DNA of 64,000 nucleotides from Valencia hispanica (taxonomy: Eukaryota; Chordata; Actinopteri; Cyprinodontiformes; Valenciidae): positions 27,172,649 to 27,236,648 of the forward strand of contig OY747721.1 in assembly GCA_963556495.2 (NCBI GenBank), in the 5' to 3' direction. The notes under the pieces are model-generated. The model saw only the letters and a list, made by a program, of their open reading frames with translations, was not told the DNA's origin and did no database searches. Numbering within the stretch: the first letter of the stretch is position 1; each line of letters starts with the position of its first letter. Positions 33,540 to 46,233 of the stretch are shown piece by piece. A program made the position numbers and the translations under genes.

Positions 33540-36224
33540 GTTAAGATGGCCTTATTAAATGTCAGGTCTATAGTAGGGAAGAGATTTTTAATCAATGATC
33601 TTATCACTGAGCATAGCCTTGATTTTATGTTTTTAACTGAGACTTGGTTAGATCAGAATAGCAGTGTTTCTCTTATCGAATCAACCCTTCCCAACTTTAG
33701 TTTTGTCAACCAGGCCAGACAGAACAGGAGAGGTGGAGGAGTTGCTGTTTTATTTAATGAATCATTCCAGTGTAAGCAGTTATCTCTTGGAAGTTTTCCT
33801 TCTTTTGAATATGTTGCTCTACAGCTGAAGGCCTCATCTAGAGCCATGTTTCTTAACATTTATCGGCCAATTTTAACATCCATGTTGACAATCCCCAGAA
33901 CAAAGGGTCTGAAGACCTGAGTAACACTCTGGACAACTTTGGGCTGACTCAGCATATAACAGAGCCCACACATAAGGGTCATGTTTTGGACTTACTGATC
34001 TCGAAGGGTCTGGGCATTTCCAAGATTAATGTGCGTGATGTGGGCTTGTCTGACCATTGTTGTGTTTTCTTTGAGAGTATAATTTCGGTTCACATAAATG
34101 TTTTAACTGAGGTTATCACAAAACGATGTACAACTGAAAACACTAGTGAGATCTTTAACCAGGTCTTCTCTCTAACACCTGCCCTGTCAGGGGGTTCAGT
34201 CAATGAACTTGTCAACAGCTTTAATGCTGAAATATTAAAGGTTCTGGATACTATTGCTCCCACTAAGGTGAAGGTTATCTCTGGAAGGAAAAGGTCTCCA
34301 TGGAGAAATTACACACTGGTGAGAAATGAAAAAAGGGAGTGTCGGAAAGCCGGACGCACAAAACCTCAGGTTCATTATGACATCTATAAAGAGAAACTTC
34401 ACTCTTATAACTTACAACTGAGGAATGCAAGGAAGTCATATTTTTCTGACATCACCAGAAAAAGTAATAGTGCTCGGGCATTATTTGCTGTAGTCGACAG
34501 GCTAACAAACTCTCCTGTGTCAGTAGCACCTGAACTCTATTCCACCAAGGCCTGCAATGACTTTGCCAAATTTTTCACAGACAAAATCCAAAATATTAGA
34601 CAAGCGGTTGGTTCATCAACGGCAGGTTCAGGTTATGTACAGTGTCCACAGAAAATCCGTTTAAACACCACAAAACAGTTTTATCTCATAAACAGCAAAG
34701 ATCTGGAGGACATCTTACGTCAACTGAACTCCTCCTCTTGCTGCTTAGACATCCTGCCCACAGGCTTTTTCAAAAAGGTCTCAAAGATCTTGGAGTCAGA
34801 GCTGTTAAAGATTGTGAACTCATCTTTAATGTCGGGTGTTTTCCCAGAGCCCCTGAAAACAGCTGTAATTAAACCCCTGCTGAAAAGAGACAATCTGGGC
34901 AAGACACAAATGAACAACTACAGGCCCATCTCCAATCTTCCATTTTTAAGTCAGATCATTGAAAAGGCTGTTTTTCATCAGCTAAAGGACTTCTTAAGAC
35001 AAAGCAACTGCTATGGTGTCTTTCACTCAGGTTTTAGACAGCACCACAGCACTGAGACTGCTCTGACCAAAGTCATCAATGACATCCGTTTGAATACTGA
35101 CAGTGGAAAAATGTCAGTGTTAGTTTTACTGGATCTCAGTGCTGCATTTGATACTGTTGACCACATTATTTTACTCAAGCGACTGGAGAACTGGGTGGGT
35201 CTCTCTGGCACTGTACTAAACTGGTTCAAAACGTACTTAGAGAACAGGAAGTACTTTGTGTCAATAGGTAACTTTACATCTGAGCAGACGGGAATTACAT
35301 GTGGGGTTCCCCAGGGTTCCATCCTGGGACCTCTTCTGTTTAACATCTATATGCTCCCACTGGCACAGGTAATAAATAACAATATAAGTTACCATAGCTA
35401 CGCAGATGACACACAGATATATATTAGAATGTCACCAGAAGACCAAGGGCCTGTACAGGCTCTTGGCAAATGCATTGAGGAAATTAATGACTGGATGTGC
35501 CACAATTTTCTGCAGTTGAACAAAACCAATAGAGGTAATTGTCTTTGGAGCTAAAGAGAAAAGATTGAAGGTCACCACAAGGCTTCAGTCCATACACCTA
35601 AAAACCACCAACCACGTCAGAAATCTGGGTATAGTGATGGACTCAGACCTAAACTTTTAAAAACACATTAAGGCAATCACAAAATCTGCCTACTATCACC
35701 TTAAGAATATCTCAAGGATAAAAGATCTGATGTCTCAGCAGGACCTGGAAAAACTAGTCCATGCATTCATCTTTAGTCGCCTTGATTATTGTAACAGCGA
35801 CTTTACAGGTCTACCTAAAAAATCAATTAGGAAACTGCAGCTCATCCAGAACTCTGCTGCTCGAGTTCTCACTAAAACCAAAAACGTGGACCACATCAGT
35901 CCAGCTCTGAGGTCTTTAGGAGGTCCAGCTCAGAATGGTTTAGGACCAGAATACATCAGTGATCTCCTGACCCAGTATGAACCTACTCGACCCCTCAGGT
36001 CATCTGGATCCGCTCTTTCATCAGTTCCCAGAGTCAGAACCAGACATGGAGAAGCTGCGTTCAGCTTCTATGCTCCACATGTCTGGAACAAACTCCCAGA
36101 ATGCCTCAGATCAGCTGTAACAATCAGTTTATTTAAATCCAGGTTAAAGACCCAGCTGTTCTCAGCTGCTTTTGATCAGGTATTTATTCTAAGTTTTAAA
36201 TCTTCACGGCTTCTTTTAAGATAG
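33540..36224 (+). pseudogene. L2 LINE ORF2
   Basis: Endonuclease motifs MALLNVRSIVGK, FLTETWLDQNSS, RRGGGVAVLF and [11 protein letters not shown] are visible; the GDFN block is deleted at about 33890-33920. Reverse transcriptase motifs are [63 protein letters not shown] and [11 protein letters not shown] (about 35395). The thumb region resumes at 35730 after a frameshift. The 3' end of the frame fits L2 LINEs and no host gene. Confidence 0.9.
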
Positions 36225-36385
36225 ATTATTTTTTTTGTTAATTTTAAATCATGGTTTTTATTCCTGTACTTTAGCTTTTTCTGCACCCTGCTGTAATGCT
36301 TTTGATGTTTTATGTAAAGCACTTTGAATTGTCTTGTAACATGAATTGTGCTATACAAATAAACTTGCCTTGCCTTGCCTAAATT

Positions 36386-38036
36386 CACGCATGAATTTTC
36401 CTGCACTGAACTTGTTTTAGTGCCTGCCAAAGTGAATGTTTGTCAACGCCAAAATAATAAATGCGCCAAAATTAAAGTGCTCTGGAATGTTTATTCGTGT
36501 TTCTGTTTAGTTCTGAAGGTGTTGCCCCTGGAAACCCCTAGCGTCTCCTACCGTCATGGCCGACCGGCTAAGACCCCGCCCAAATCAAGCCAAATCGGCA
36601 CATGAATCCTTACTCTCAATTCGAACAACTGCAAGAATTGTTTCAAAAGTTCCACCCGTAGAACGATAGTTGAGTGTGAGCAGCAGCAGATTTGAGAAGT
36701 TGTGTTCACTGACATGTACTTGCAGTGGGAAAATTGACTTGTCAAAATATAATTTTAAGCATTTGTAATTTCTTTTTTACAACTTAAAATTCAGAAAATT
36801 TACCACAAGTAAAACTTTTACACACACGTTCAAGTTGATTTTAAATGTATTTTTTTACCATTTGATACAAGTACAAAATTTAGTTGTACAAGTGTGGATT
36901 CAAAATACAAGCGTGTTCAGAATATCCCCTTTTTCGTTGTATTTATGTAATAAATCATTTTAAATCAAATTTTTTGAGATGTACTAGCTTCTATGTAAAC
37001 ATATATATTCAAAGTTAATAAAACCAAATGATATTGTCCAAGAATAATACAGTCAATAGAATAGAATTCATATTATTTATGTGGGATGAACAAAGTATTT
37101 TAATTTGCATCGCCCATCTTCATTTTATGGACAAATGTCACAGAAATTCTTAGAGTATCTTCTATTACCTCCACCAACTGGTATGTTTCCTCCTTTAAAC
37201 TGTTGCTCTTATGACAGTTTGATGCTCAGTTAGCTTCAGCTGGTCTGATAAATCCTGTAGTCTGTGATCATCATTCTTTCAGTCGTGAAACAAAAAACAG
37301 TCCGTTAGTATAGTATCTCCCTTTAACACTGATAGAAACCCAAGATTAAATTCACGACCAGAAGAACAGAAAATAGAAACCAGAACAATTAAATGAGTAT
37401 CTTCCACGCGTTTAATTTTTTTCTCTTATTTCTGCAAAAAGGAAGTAGAAACAAACTAGAAAAGTAATTTTCCAGGTGGTACCACGGGGTGAAAATCTGT
37501 TAAATAGGAGCTGGCTGTTTGTCTGAAAGGTGCCAGTTTCCTGTGGGAGGCCAGGGTGTTGGCTGGCCTCACGCGGTGTGTTTGGTAGGCAATGTGTCTT
37601 GTTAGTTTTTTTTGATGTAGGATAAGTATTTATTTTTACTTTGTGATATGATGGTAGTACCACACAGTATAAAATTTATGACACACGTATAATGTTTTTA
37701 AGTTTAAGTATATATTGTAAATGCTTGTAAAGTGTGTAGCTTGTGGCTCCAATTTGATATTTTTGCTTTTACAGTGATTCATTGCTGCCTTCTGTCTTTG
37801 TTTTCTGTGTGTGTGTGTGTGTGGGGGGGGGGGGGGGTTGTAAGTCCGCCTGCCATATATGGCCGGTTTGTGTTAACTAGCTGAGAACGTTTGTAAAGGC
37901 GGACTAGCTATTGATCCATATTTGTTGTTTGTCATGGGTCACTTCCTGCTGACTTACCTTAACTGCTACAGTTAATCAAAAAGATATTTTGCAGCAGTCC
38001 TGATTGTTTACAGTCTTTAAATATGGAGTGAACTGA
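36386..38036. other. Long non-coding spacer
   Basis: No supported gene or clean mobile element was found. A (TG)n-(G)n run is at 37807-37838. The region sits between the last LINE of the unit A side and unit B, so the duplication junction may be near its right end. Confidence 0.4.
37807..37838. repeat. (TG)n(G)n microsatellite
   Basis: About nine TG units are followed by about 15 G residues. Confidence 0.95.
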
Positions 38037-38640
38037 GGGCCCGTCCACACGGAGACGCGTTTCGCTGTATACGTATGCATTTTTTTTATCGTATTAGCAT
38101 TTCGTCCACACGGATCCGGCGTTTTCGGAGACTGAAACCGCTATTTTTTGAAAACGGGTCCCAAAGTGGATAAATCTGAAAACGACGCCCTTGCGGTTTC
38201 GTGTGTACAGTGAATCCGTATATTTTCTGAAACGATGTCTTCACATCACGTTTCAGCTGCGTCACACATAACTGCAACAACAATAATGGCGGACTACATG
38301 ATCTTGTTCGTGCTGCAGAAGCTACTAAGCCTACTAGCTTTATTACAGCAAAATCTATTGTTTTGTTATAAATGTATTCTTCTTGGTTTGTATACAGCGA
38401 GCAAGGTTATGCGCATGCTCAAAGTCTTCTTCTCCGTGTATAGTGTTTCTCTGTGGCGGAATTACAGCGCTCCATACTGGTCTGGCATATATACTACACT
38501 GTTTTCAGTCGGTTTCAGTGGTTTCGTGTGAACGCAGATATTTCTTGAGACGACGCGTGTTTACAGAATTTTTTTTTAGAACGAGAAAAACATTTTATCG
38601 GATAGGGAACGCACCGGCTTCGTGTGGACGTGGCCTTAGC
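38037..38640. mobile_element. MITE with GGCCCGTCCACACGG ends
   Basis: The left end GGCCCGTCCACACGGAGACG and the right end, which reads inward GGCCACGTCCACACGAAGCC, form an inverted repeat. Further inner stretches (TTTTCGGAGACTGAAACCGC and relatives) also recur inverted. No target duplication is clear and there is no coding sequence. Confidence 0.65.
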
Positions 38641-39064
38641 CTACTTTTGGCGGCTTATGATGTTCAGTTGAACCTGATTGCATTGATTTAGACATTTTGG
38701 TGAGCTAAATTCAGTGCTTGAGCACAATAGCCCTTGTGAGATGACTTTATTCTCAGACTGCCTTCTATATTCCGGCACCCCAACACCAAGGTCACAAGGA
38801 AAGAAGGAAGGACCAAAGAAACAAGGGAAACAATAAAGGTCTAGAAAGGACTCTGTGACTCTAGATTGATTGAAGGAAGGACAAGAAGGAAAGTGAAGAA
38901 GAAAGAACCAAAGGAAGGAAAAAAGGAACAACAGAAAATGACGCGGGATATAATCTTGGAAAACAAATATTTCTCCATCCTGTTTCTTTATCTATACTTA
39001 TCCAGACCTGGAAATCAAATTCCAGACTATGCTGTACTCAAAACATAAATCTATTAGCAAGAAG

Positions 39065-39456
39065 TAGGGATGCAAGGAAATATCGGGATATTTTATGTCA
39101 CAATACTGTATTGATATTCAAAAGCAATGTATCGATTTTTATTTTTTAGAATATGAATGGAACTATCAATGACGACAATAATTTTTGTAGTAAAATTAAA
39201 AGTATGACTGGTAGTTGGTGCCTGTTTTCACCTTCTTCGTTCCAGTGTATCAACTAGATCTAGTAATAAAATTGGATGTGTTAAAGTATTAAACAGGTTG
39301 GAGTGTTTAGAATGCTGTGACATTTTTTCTACAGTTAAATTCAGTTTTAAAAATCACAATATGTTGTCTTACTCATAGTATCGTAGTATATTGCATCGTC
39401 CCCCCTGTATTGTGATACATATCGTATCACCAGATTCTTGCCCATACACATCCCTA
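39065..39456. mobile_element. hAT MITE with exact empty site in unit A
   Basis: The 392-bp insert has TAGGGATG ends and is flanked by GCAAGAAG on both sides (39057-39064 and 39457-39464), a perfect 8-bp target duplication. Unit A has a single GCAAGAAG at 724-731 in otherwise aligned sequence. A truncated inverted relative is at 60902-61187. The interior is AT-rich, with a GATACGATATGTATC-like palindrome near the right end. Confidence 0.95.
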
Positions 39457-39596
39457 GCAAGAAGAACACACTGAGTTTGCATTTTAACTTTTCACTTTAG
39501 ATTCTTCAAATAACAGAGGCTATATCTCTGTTACTCTGATATATCACCTGTGTATGAGCACGGTTTCTTTATTAATGAATCTGAGACTGAAGACTT

Positions 39597-40235
39597 AACG
39601 CCACCTTTTTAGTACGGTCGACTCAGCCCAGGCCATCTCAGCTAAGCACAGCCTGGTTCGGTTTCCATTGCCATCTCAAGATTGTGCCAGTGGGTGAGGA
39701 CATGGGCGGGCTCAGCGTAGCAAAGTTCCAGTAAATATCTATCCTCACTCACTGTTTTCTGACATTACAAAGGTTGATGCTGACGCCGGTATCTAGCCCA
39801 CCTTCTTTCCCGTAGCTAGCTGGCCTTTCACCATAAATGCCGTCCATTTCTACAAAGCACTTCCAGTGCTTGCGGTCTGCCCCACTCCGGCCGTTGTGGT
39901 CCTTCATGGCCCGATATTTGCACTTTATTTTTTTTTTGTTTACCCCAGCAATGTTCTGAACTCCTCTGGAAGCCATGAATCGCCATTCTAACTGATATCA
40001 ATTCACATTCACAACACCAGGTCAATCAGTGGCTACCAATATGTAGGTAGTGAGAGTGACATCACTTTACAGGACCAATCAGTCCATAGGTGTGCTTGCT
40101 GGGTTGCCTCGGCCCACTTGGAACTGAGACAGCGGTATTTCAAAAAAAGGGATCGGCTCGGCCCAGATAAAGGTAGTGGAAACGCTCCAAATATGGGCTG
40201 ACTCGCCCCGGGCTGACCCTAGCGGAAAAGTGAAA
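39597..40235 (-). mobile_element. Deleted Harbinger element with Myb piece
   Basis: Its minus-strand order matches the left part of the Harbinger element at 6597: the CTTTTCCGCTAGGGTCAGCC end, the GGACTGATTGGTCC block and the Myb domain. The frame at 39749-39976 reads IKCKYRAMKDHNGRSGADRK and HWKCFVEMDGIYGERPAS. The first half of the Myb domain and the transposase are missing. Unit A lacks this insertion, so it is younger than the duplication. Confidence 0.75.
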
Positions 40236-40424
40236 TAAGATGTTTCTAGTTATCTGGTTTCCATCTTCATATCGTGTTGGTCTGAAGGTTTACTGGCCAT
40301 GGCCCCATTTAGAGCAAGAAAAATTCAGACGAAAGAAGTTTGACTTGAAATACATTTTAAGAATCAAGGCATTTTGTTTAACATTTTTTGTTACATTTTG
40401 TACTTTACTTTAGACATCATTGTT

Positions 40425-40895
40425 GTACGACAAAAAATGTTTTGGCCATGAATAACTGTAGATAAATGCTTATGGCAAATATTAAAAACATTTGCAATTT
40501 ATCTAAAAACAACTATGTCGGGGCACCACCCTGGGATTCAGGAATATAATAATAACATAGTTCAGTGTAAGTTAATGTTTATGAATGCCTGGCTGATAAG
40601 GCTGAGGTAGTCAAGACTTAATAGATGGACTAAGTTCAGCACAGGTGTTTTTGAACCGCAAGTTACTACACATGTATATAGAATGACAACAAACAATGAC
40701 TTTCAAAAATATAAGAGCTTATTAACAAAAAATAATTCAACTTTCCAGTGGAATACTTTAATTAATAAACTCACTAAACTATTAACATACAACTAAACTA
40801 CTAAGTAAAAGAAGAATGAATAACGAAACTATCAAATATGCAAAGTAGAAACAATAACCAGTGAATTGATAGTGATGTTACCGCCCAAAGCTTTA
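40425..40895 (-). mobile_element. LTR-like or composite insertion, unit B only
   Basis: Unit A has a few bases at the matching place, so this is an insertion. On the minus strand a TGGTGCCCCGACATAG block near 40520 resembles the one near 14160. A stretch at 40790-40830 matches the L2 3' region at 30420-30460. I cannot define the ends. Confidence 0.4.
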
Positions 40896-41202
40896 CTGAA
40901 ACAAGTTAATCACTTTCTGCACTTATTCAAAAATAGAAATAATACATAATAGACCAAAATAAAATTTTAATCCACTGCATGTTTTGGGCAGCAATATCCA
41001 CCACTACAGTGAACTCCTTTTGTCACCGGACAGAGGCATCTGCTCCATTATTTACTACTAAAAGACATGCCTCACACTGCTCTAATTACTATGAAACAAA
41101 ATCAAAATGCCAAAATGAATCTTGATTTAAAGGAAACAAAAGATTAAATTTCTACAGCGTTTCACAGTAAATCTTTCCAAATAATTTCTCAGCGTGAGAT
41201 CT

Positions 41203-42728
41203 CTATTTACTGTGATCTTGCAGTTTGTGCGTCCTCAGAGTTTCCGTTCGTGAAAACTTCTTCTCACAAAAGTCGCAGCTAAATGGTTTCTCTCCTGTGT
41301 GAATAAGCATGTGTCTGTCTAGATGATGTTTCTTAACAAATCTTCTTCCACATTCCATACAAGCAAAGTTCCTCTTTCCATACATCAGTGTCTCATCTTC
41401 CGCATGGACCCACATATGTTGTAGAAGGTGATCCTTCCGGGCATACTTTTTATCACACTTATCACAAGACAGCAGGTTCTCCCCAGTGTGGAGTCTAACA
41501 TGCCGGACCAGACTTCCTTTGATAGTAAATCTGGCGCCACAATGATCACAGCCAAATGGTTTCACTCCTAAGTGGGTTAACATGTGGCCTTTTAGATCAT
41601 GTTTTAGTCTAAAACATCTGCCACAGTCACTGCATGCAAACGGTTTTTCTTCTTTATGGATAATCATGTGTGACTTCACAGCTTTATTTGAGGGAAACTT
41701 TTTATTACATAGCTCACACTGAAATTGTTTATCTCCTGTGTGGCTTGACATGTGAACTTTAAGCTTATCTTCCTGGCTATACCTTTTATCACATTTATCA
41801 CAGGCAAAGGGTTTTACTCTATTGTGACGTTTCATGTGAAATTTAAGATAATACTCGTTTTTAAACTTTTTATCACATTTATCACAGGCAAAGGGCTTTT
41901 CTCCAGTGTGACATGCCATGTGAAATTTAAGATAATACTTGTAGTTAAACCTTTTATCACATTTATCACAGGCAAAGGGTTTTTCTCCAGTGTGGACTCT
42001 CAGGTGATTTTTTAAATAAACCTTTCTCTGAAAGATTTTACCACATTCGTCACAAGTAAAGGATTTTCTGCCAGGTTTAAGTCCCGTCTGGGAATCAATG
42101 TTCTGCTTCCTTGTAGAGTGTTTCTTCTCAGTCGAACAGCTGGAAGACTTTTCTCCTGAATGACATGCCATGTGTTTCTGAAACGTCTGCTTCTTCACAA
42201 ACTGTTTACAACACACAGGGCAGCTGAAGGCTTTCTTGGCGGTTTTACGTCCCACTTTGCTGTTTACACTTGACTGACGTGTTCTGGGTTCCCTCCAATC
42301 TTCATCACTGTCTTCATCTTCAGATTCAGAACCTGACAGATTGTCATCTTCACCCTCATCACTGACTTCAGTCTCTGAAGAGTCTGAAAAATGTTCTTCA
42401 CTATTTGGCTGTAAATGAGTATTTGAATCCGGCTCCCTGTCAAGTTCTGGTCTTCCACAGTCCTCTCCATCAGGTTCTGTTTTCATCTGTACAGCTGAGC
42501 TGCTACTTGGAGCTTCTGTCTCTCTGCTGTCTTCAGTTTTGATGTAATACAAATCTGACAACTGAGGTTTCTCTTCATGTTCATTCTTCACAGTAAGCTG
42601 CTCTCCTTCCTGACTAATCCACTGTTCCTCCACTTCCTCCTTTATCTGGAGCGGTTCAGGGCTCTGCTGGTCTAAACAGGAGCTCCACAGATCAGGATCC
42701 TCTTTAATCATAAACATTTGATGCTCAC
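41203..42728 (-). CDS. C2H2 zinc-finger protein B, main (last) exon
   Basis: This is the paralog of the gene at 1398-3211, with the same acceptor (TTTCCTGCAG, exon start 42728, phase 1) and an acidic N-terminus that is nearly identical. The frame runs on to an intronic Met at 42765. By that numbering the EPDGEDCGRP unit occurs once (residues 97-106). Eleven C2H2 fingers follow (about 180-201 and 236-518), and all have both Cys and both His. It is expected to bind DNA in the nucleus. Predicted contact residues differ from A in nearly every finger. The first exon is not in the window; unit A spacing puts it at about 64.8 kb. This copy looks less damaged than A. Confidence 0.9.
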
Positions 42729-43239
42729 CTGCAGGAAACATATGAACATCATGGTTAACCACCATGTCATACTCTCACAAATGTTTCTATTGGAATAAAT
42801 TTTGTAAGTAAATGTCTCCCTCACTAATTTATAGCAACCATGAATTATTTAATTTGAATTTTGGGTTTAATTCAGTGCCATCGAAAAGAAGTTCTGCTGG
42901 GTCAGAATGTAAAGATGAAAAAATATCAAGTGTAATAAAAAAGGCAAGTGTAATTGTAAAGAATCACTGATACACAGGGTAATTTAACTGGTCCTTTATT
43001 GATAATGATTAATTCTTAAGAAGCAATGAGTAAAAAAAAATCTAAAAACAAAGCATGAAATGGTGTTTCAGTGTTATATTAAAGGAGCCAACGGTTTTTG
43101 GTGGCCTCCTTATATAGCTCTGATCCAGAGGGTCAGATGGCTCTTTGTCAAGGGTGGCATGTTGTTGGAGGGCGGAACAAAAACTAAGGGGGTAGAAATA
43201 AAATTCTTATATAACCTGATATATATGGGAGTCACATAA

Positions 43240-43610
43240 TATTTTTTAAAGGAAACAGTGGAGTTAGTCTATGTACAAGAATTCGGAAAAACACTTCGGT
43301 AAAATAGAACAATGAAAAAGATATAAAAAAAACAAATAAATAAGAAATTAAAAAGATTTTTTTTAAATCAACTAAGATAAATAAAAAAACTGAATTAAAA
43401 GCCAAGCTAAAAGGGTAGGCTCTGAGGTTCTCCGGCAGGCTGTTCCACAGACAAAGGCCAAAGGGGTAGAATGAGGCTTCACCATATGTCTTCGTTCTGA
43501 CTTGTGGAACAACTAAAAGGCCAGTCCCAGAGGACCTCAGGGAGAACGAGGGCACAAAATTTAAAAGAAGTTAGAATAAATAGGAACATTTTTAAACTAA
43601 TAATTTATAA
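43240..43610 (-). mobile_element. LINE 3' fragment
   Basis: The minus frame at 43232-43555 reads VPSFSLRSSGTGLLVVPQVR and FGLCLWNSLPENLRAY, the usual C-terminal end of L2/Rex-like ORF2, followed by an AT-rich tail. It lies where unit A has no such sequence. Confidence 0.7.
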
Positions 43611-43679
43611 ACCAATAAAAATATATAAAACTTTCTTCAAAGACAGGTCTGAGCTCAAAAATACTGTACACTGAAAAAC

Positions 43680-46060
43680 CCATCCATTCAATTCAATTCA
43701 GTTTATTTATATAGCGCTCATTCACCACAGATGTCCTCTCAAGGCACATTACAAGAAAAGTCATTTCAATACAATCATAAAAACATTCCAATTTGTTTAA
43801 AGTTTTAGTTAGTTTACTATTTAAGGAATCCCAGCAGAGTGCATCGAGTCATTGACTTGAGGTTGCATCCCGTTGATTCAGACTTCAAACCACAGCAATC
43901 CCTCATACTGAGCAAGCCTGTGCCAACAGTGGAGAGGAAAAACTCCCCCTTAACAAGAAGAAACCTCCAGCAGAGCCTGGCTCAGTACGAGCGGCCATCT
44001 GACACGACTGCCTGGGGGTTTAAGAAGACAGAGCAGAGACGCAGAAAGAAGAGAGGATCCGATACAAGAGTACTTTTTATGTTAAAGAAAGTGAAAAGTT
44101 GATAACAGGAGACAGGGATATTGAGCTGCCAAGACCATCATCCCAGTCGATGGCCCCCGTCCAAACGGCATTGTAGCTAAGCTGGATACCAGACCAGGTG
44201 TACCTTCTATGGTGAGAAAAACACTAAGAGAAAACAAGGTTAACATATGAAACAACAGCATATAATGCAAGTGGAGAGTATTAGAAAAGAAAGAAGCAGA
44301 GTGAAGAAAAGTGGTTAGTCCGTCATCCAACAGTCTAGGCCTATAACAGCAGAACTAAAGAGATTGCTCAGAATATCCTAAGCCACTCTAACTATAAGCT
44401 TTAACAAAAGGAAACTTTTAAGCCTGGCCTTAAAAGTAGACAGAGTGTTTGCCTCACGGACTAAAGCTGGGAGCTGGTTCCACAGGAGAGGAGCCTGATA
44501 ACTAAAAGATCTGCCTCCCATTCTACTTTTAGAAATCCTAGGAACTACAAGTAAACCTGCAGTCTGAGAGCGAAGGGCTCTGTTAGGAACATATGGGACA
44601 ATCAGATCTCTGATGTATGATGGAGCTTGATTTTTAAGGGCTTTATATGTAAAAAGGAGGTTCTTAAATTCTATTCTGGATTTAACAGGGAGCCAATGAA
44701 GGTAAGCTAAAACAGGAGAAATGTCATCTCTCTTTTTAATAATCATCAGAACTCTTGCTGCAGCATTTTGGATCAACTGAAGGCTTTTAATTACATTTTG
44801 TGGACTTCCTGATAGTAAAGCATTACAGTAGTCCAGCCTTGAGGTAACAAATGCATGGATTAGTTTCTCAGCATCACTCCTGGACAGGAGGTTTCTAATT
44901 TTAGCAATATTCCGGATGTGAAAGAAGGAAATCCTAGAAACCTGATTAATAAGGGATTTGAATGTCATGTCTTGGTCAAAAATGCACAGAGGTTCTTTAC
45001 GTTATTACTGGGGGCCAATTTAATGGCATCCAGATGAAGTGATTGACTAAGCAGTTTCTTTTTTAGAGCTTCTGGTCCAAAGACGACAACTTCAGTCTTG
45101 TCAGAGTTTAAGAGCAAAATGTTTAGAGTCATCCATGTTTTTATGTGTTCCAGACATGCCTGTAATCTACCTAACTGACTGGATTCATCAGGATTTATGG
45201 ATATAGTTGAGTATCATCAGCATAGCTGTGGAAATTTATCCCATGCTGTCTAATGATTCTACCAATTGGAAGCGTATATAGTGAAAAGAATTGGTCCAAG
45301 CACAGAACCCTGTGGAACTCCACAGGTAACCGTTGAGTGCGAAGAAGATTTATCAAACTAGAATCTGTCAGAAAAATAGGATTTAAACCAGCCTAGTTCT
45401 GTTCCTTTGATCCCTCCAACATGTTCAAGCCTTTCTAAGAGAAGATTGTGATTGACTGTGTCAAAAGCAGCACTGAGATCTAACAAGACCAGAACAGACA
45501 CAAGTCCATTATCTGAGGCCATAAGAATATCATTAGTAACCTTCACCAGTGCGGTTTCTGTGCTATGATGAGCTGTAAAACCTGACTGAAACTGCTCACA
45601 CAGGTCGTTACTGTTTAGATGGTCATAAACTTGTTTAGCAACTATTTTCTCAAGGATTTTGGATAAGAAAGGAAGGTTAGATATAGTTCTGTAATTAACT
45701 AAGTCATCTTGATCAAGGGAAGGTTTCTTAAGTAAAGGTTTAATTACAGCAATTTTAAATTCCTGTGGTATGTATCCATTTACTAAGGATAGATTCATCA
45801 TATCTAAGATGGAGCCAGGAACAAAATGGAACACTTCCTTAAATAACTTGGTTGGGATTGGGTCCAACATACAGGTTGAAGGTTTAGATGAAGTTAGTAT
45901 TTTCGATAATTCCGAAAGCTCGACTGAATCAAACACATATGAGGTTCTACAGTTCTCTCGAATGCTTCCTCACATACTGAAAAAAAGTAATCATGTTTGG
46001 GAGGATGACCATGATTTTATTGTCAGAGCAGCCAGCAGCAATGAGTCTGCTGCTGGCTGC
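43680..46060 (-). mobile_element. L2-type LINE, minus strand, 5' truncated
   Basis: The element reads from about 46060 to the 3' end at 43680, with a TTGAATTG-like tail and the fish LINE 3' block GTTTCTTCTTGTTAAGGGGG. ORF2 parts are 45358-45936 (reverse transcriptase, [20 protein letters not shown] and [13 protein letters not shown]) and 44378-44968 (C-terminal). A [11 protein letters not shown] piece lies near 45215 and a [11 protein letters not shown] block near 45320. It belongs to the same family as the copy at 59546-63412. Confidence 0.85.
44378..45936 (-). pseudogene. L2 LINE ORF2, reverse transcriptase part
   Basis: The palm-domain part runs from LDPIPTKLFKEVFHFVPG through [19 protein letters not shown] to [13 protein letters not shown]. 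After a gap with stops it resumes at 44968 with [20 protein letters not shown] and [20 protein letters not shown]. There is no endonuclease. Several frame breaks make it dead. Confidence 0.85.
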
Positions 46061-46233
46061 TGAAGGAGGAGCAGCCTCTCCCAACCTCTCCTGATCTTTA
46101 GCCTTATTCTCTTTGCTTATTTTCTTTTCTTAGCTTTTCTTCTTAGTTACTTTATACACCCAGCCTCTGGAGTCACTGTATGAGACCGGATCTCTTTTTT
46201 GGATTACTTTCTTAAGGACTGTGGATTAACAAA

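Larger units (their letters stand above)
32637..36385 (+). mobile_element. L2-type LINE, nearly uninterrupted
   Basis: This copy has the end of ORF1, endonuclease, reverse transcriptase and a 3' end GTAAAGCACTTTGAATTG...CTTGCCTTGCCTTGCC. Its longest open frame (33986-35554) is 522 codons, the longest undamaged LINE stretch in the window, which suggests a young copy. It lacks the ORF1 start and has frameshifts at about 33320, 33900 and 35550. Confidence 0.9.
38860..43680. repeat. Segmental duplication unit B, gene 3' part
   Basis: It is collinear with 484-5170 (see that entry). Three to four insertions unique to this unit make it longer. The zinc-finger exon and about 50 bases upstream are the most conserved parts. 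Confidence 0.85.

Noticed and set aside
33986..35554. A host gene of 522 codons
   Set aside because: It has L2 endonuclease-end and reverse transcriptase motifs with YADD, and an L2 3' end follows.
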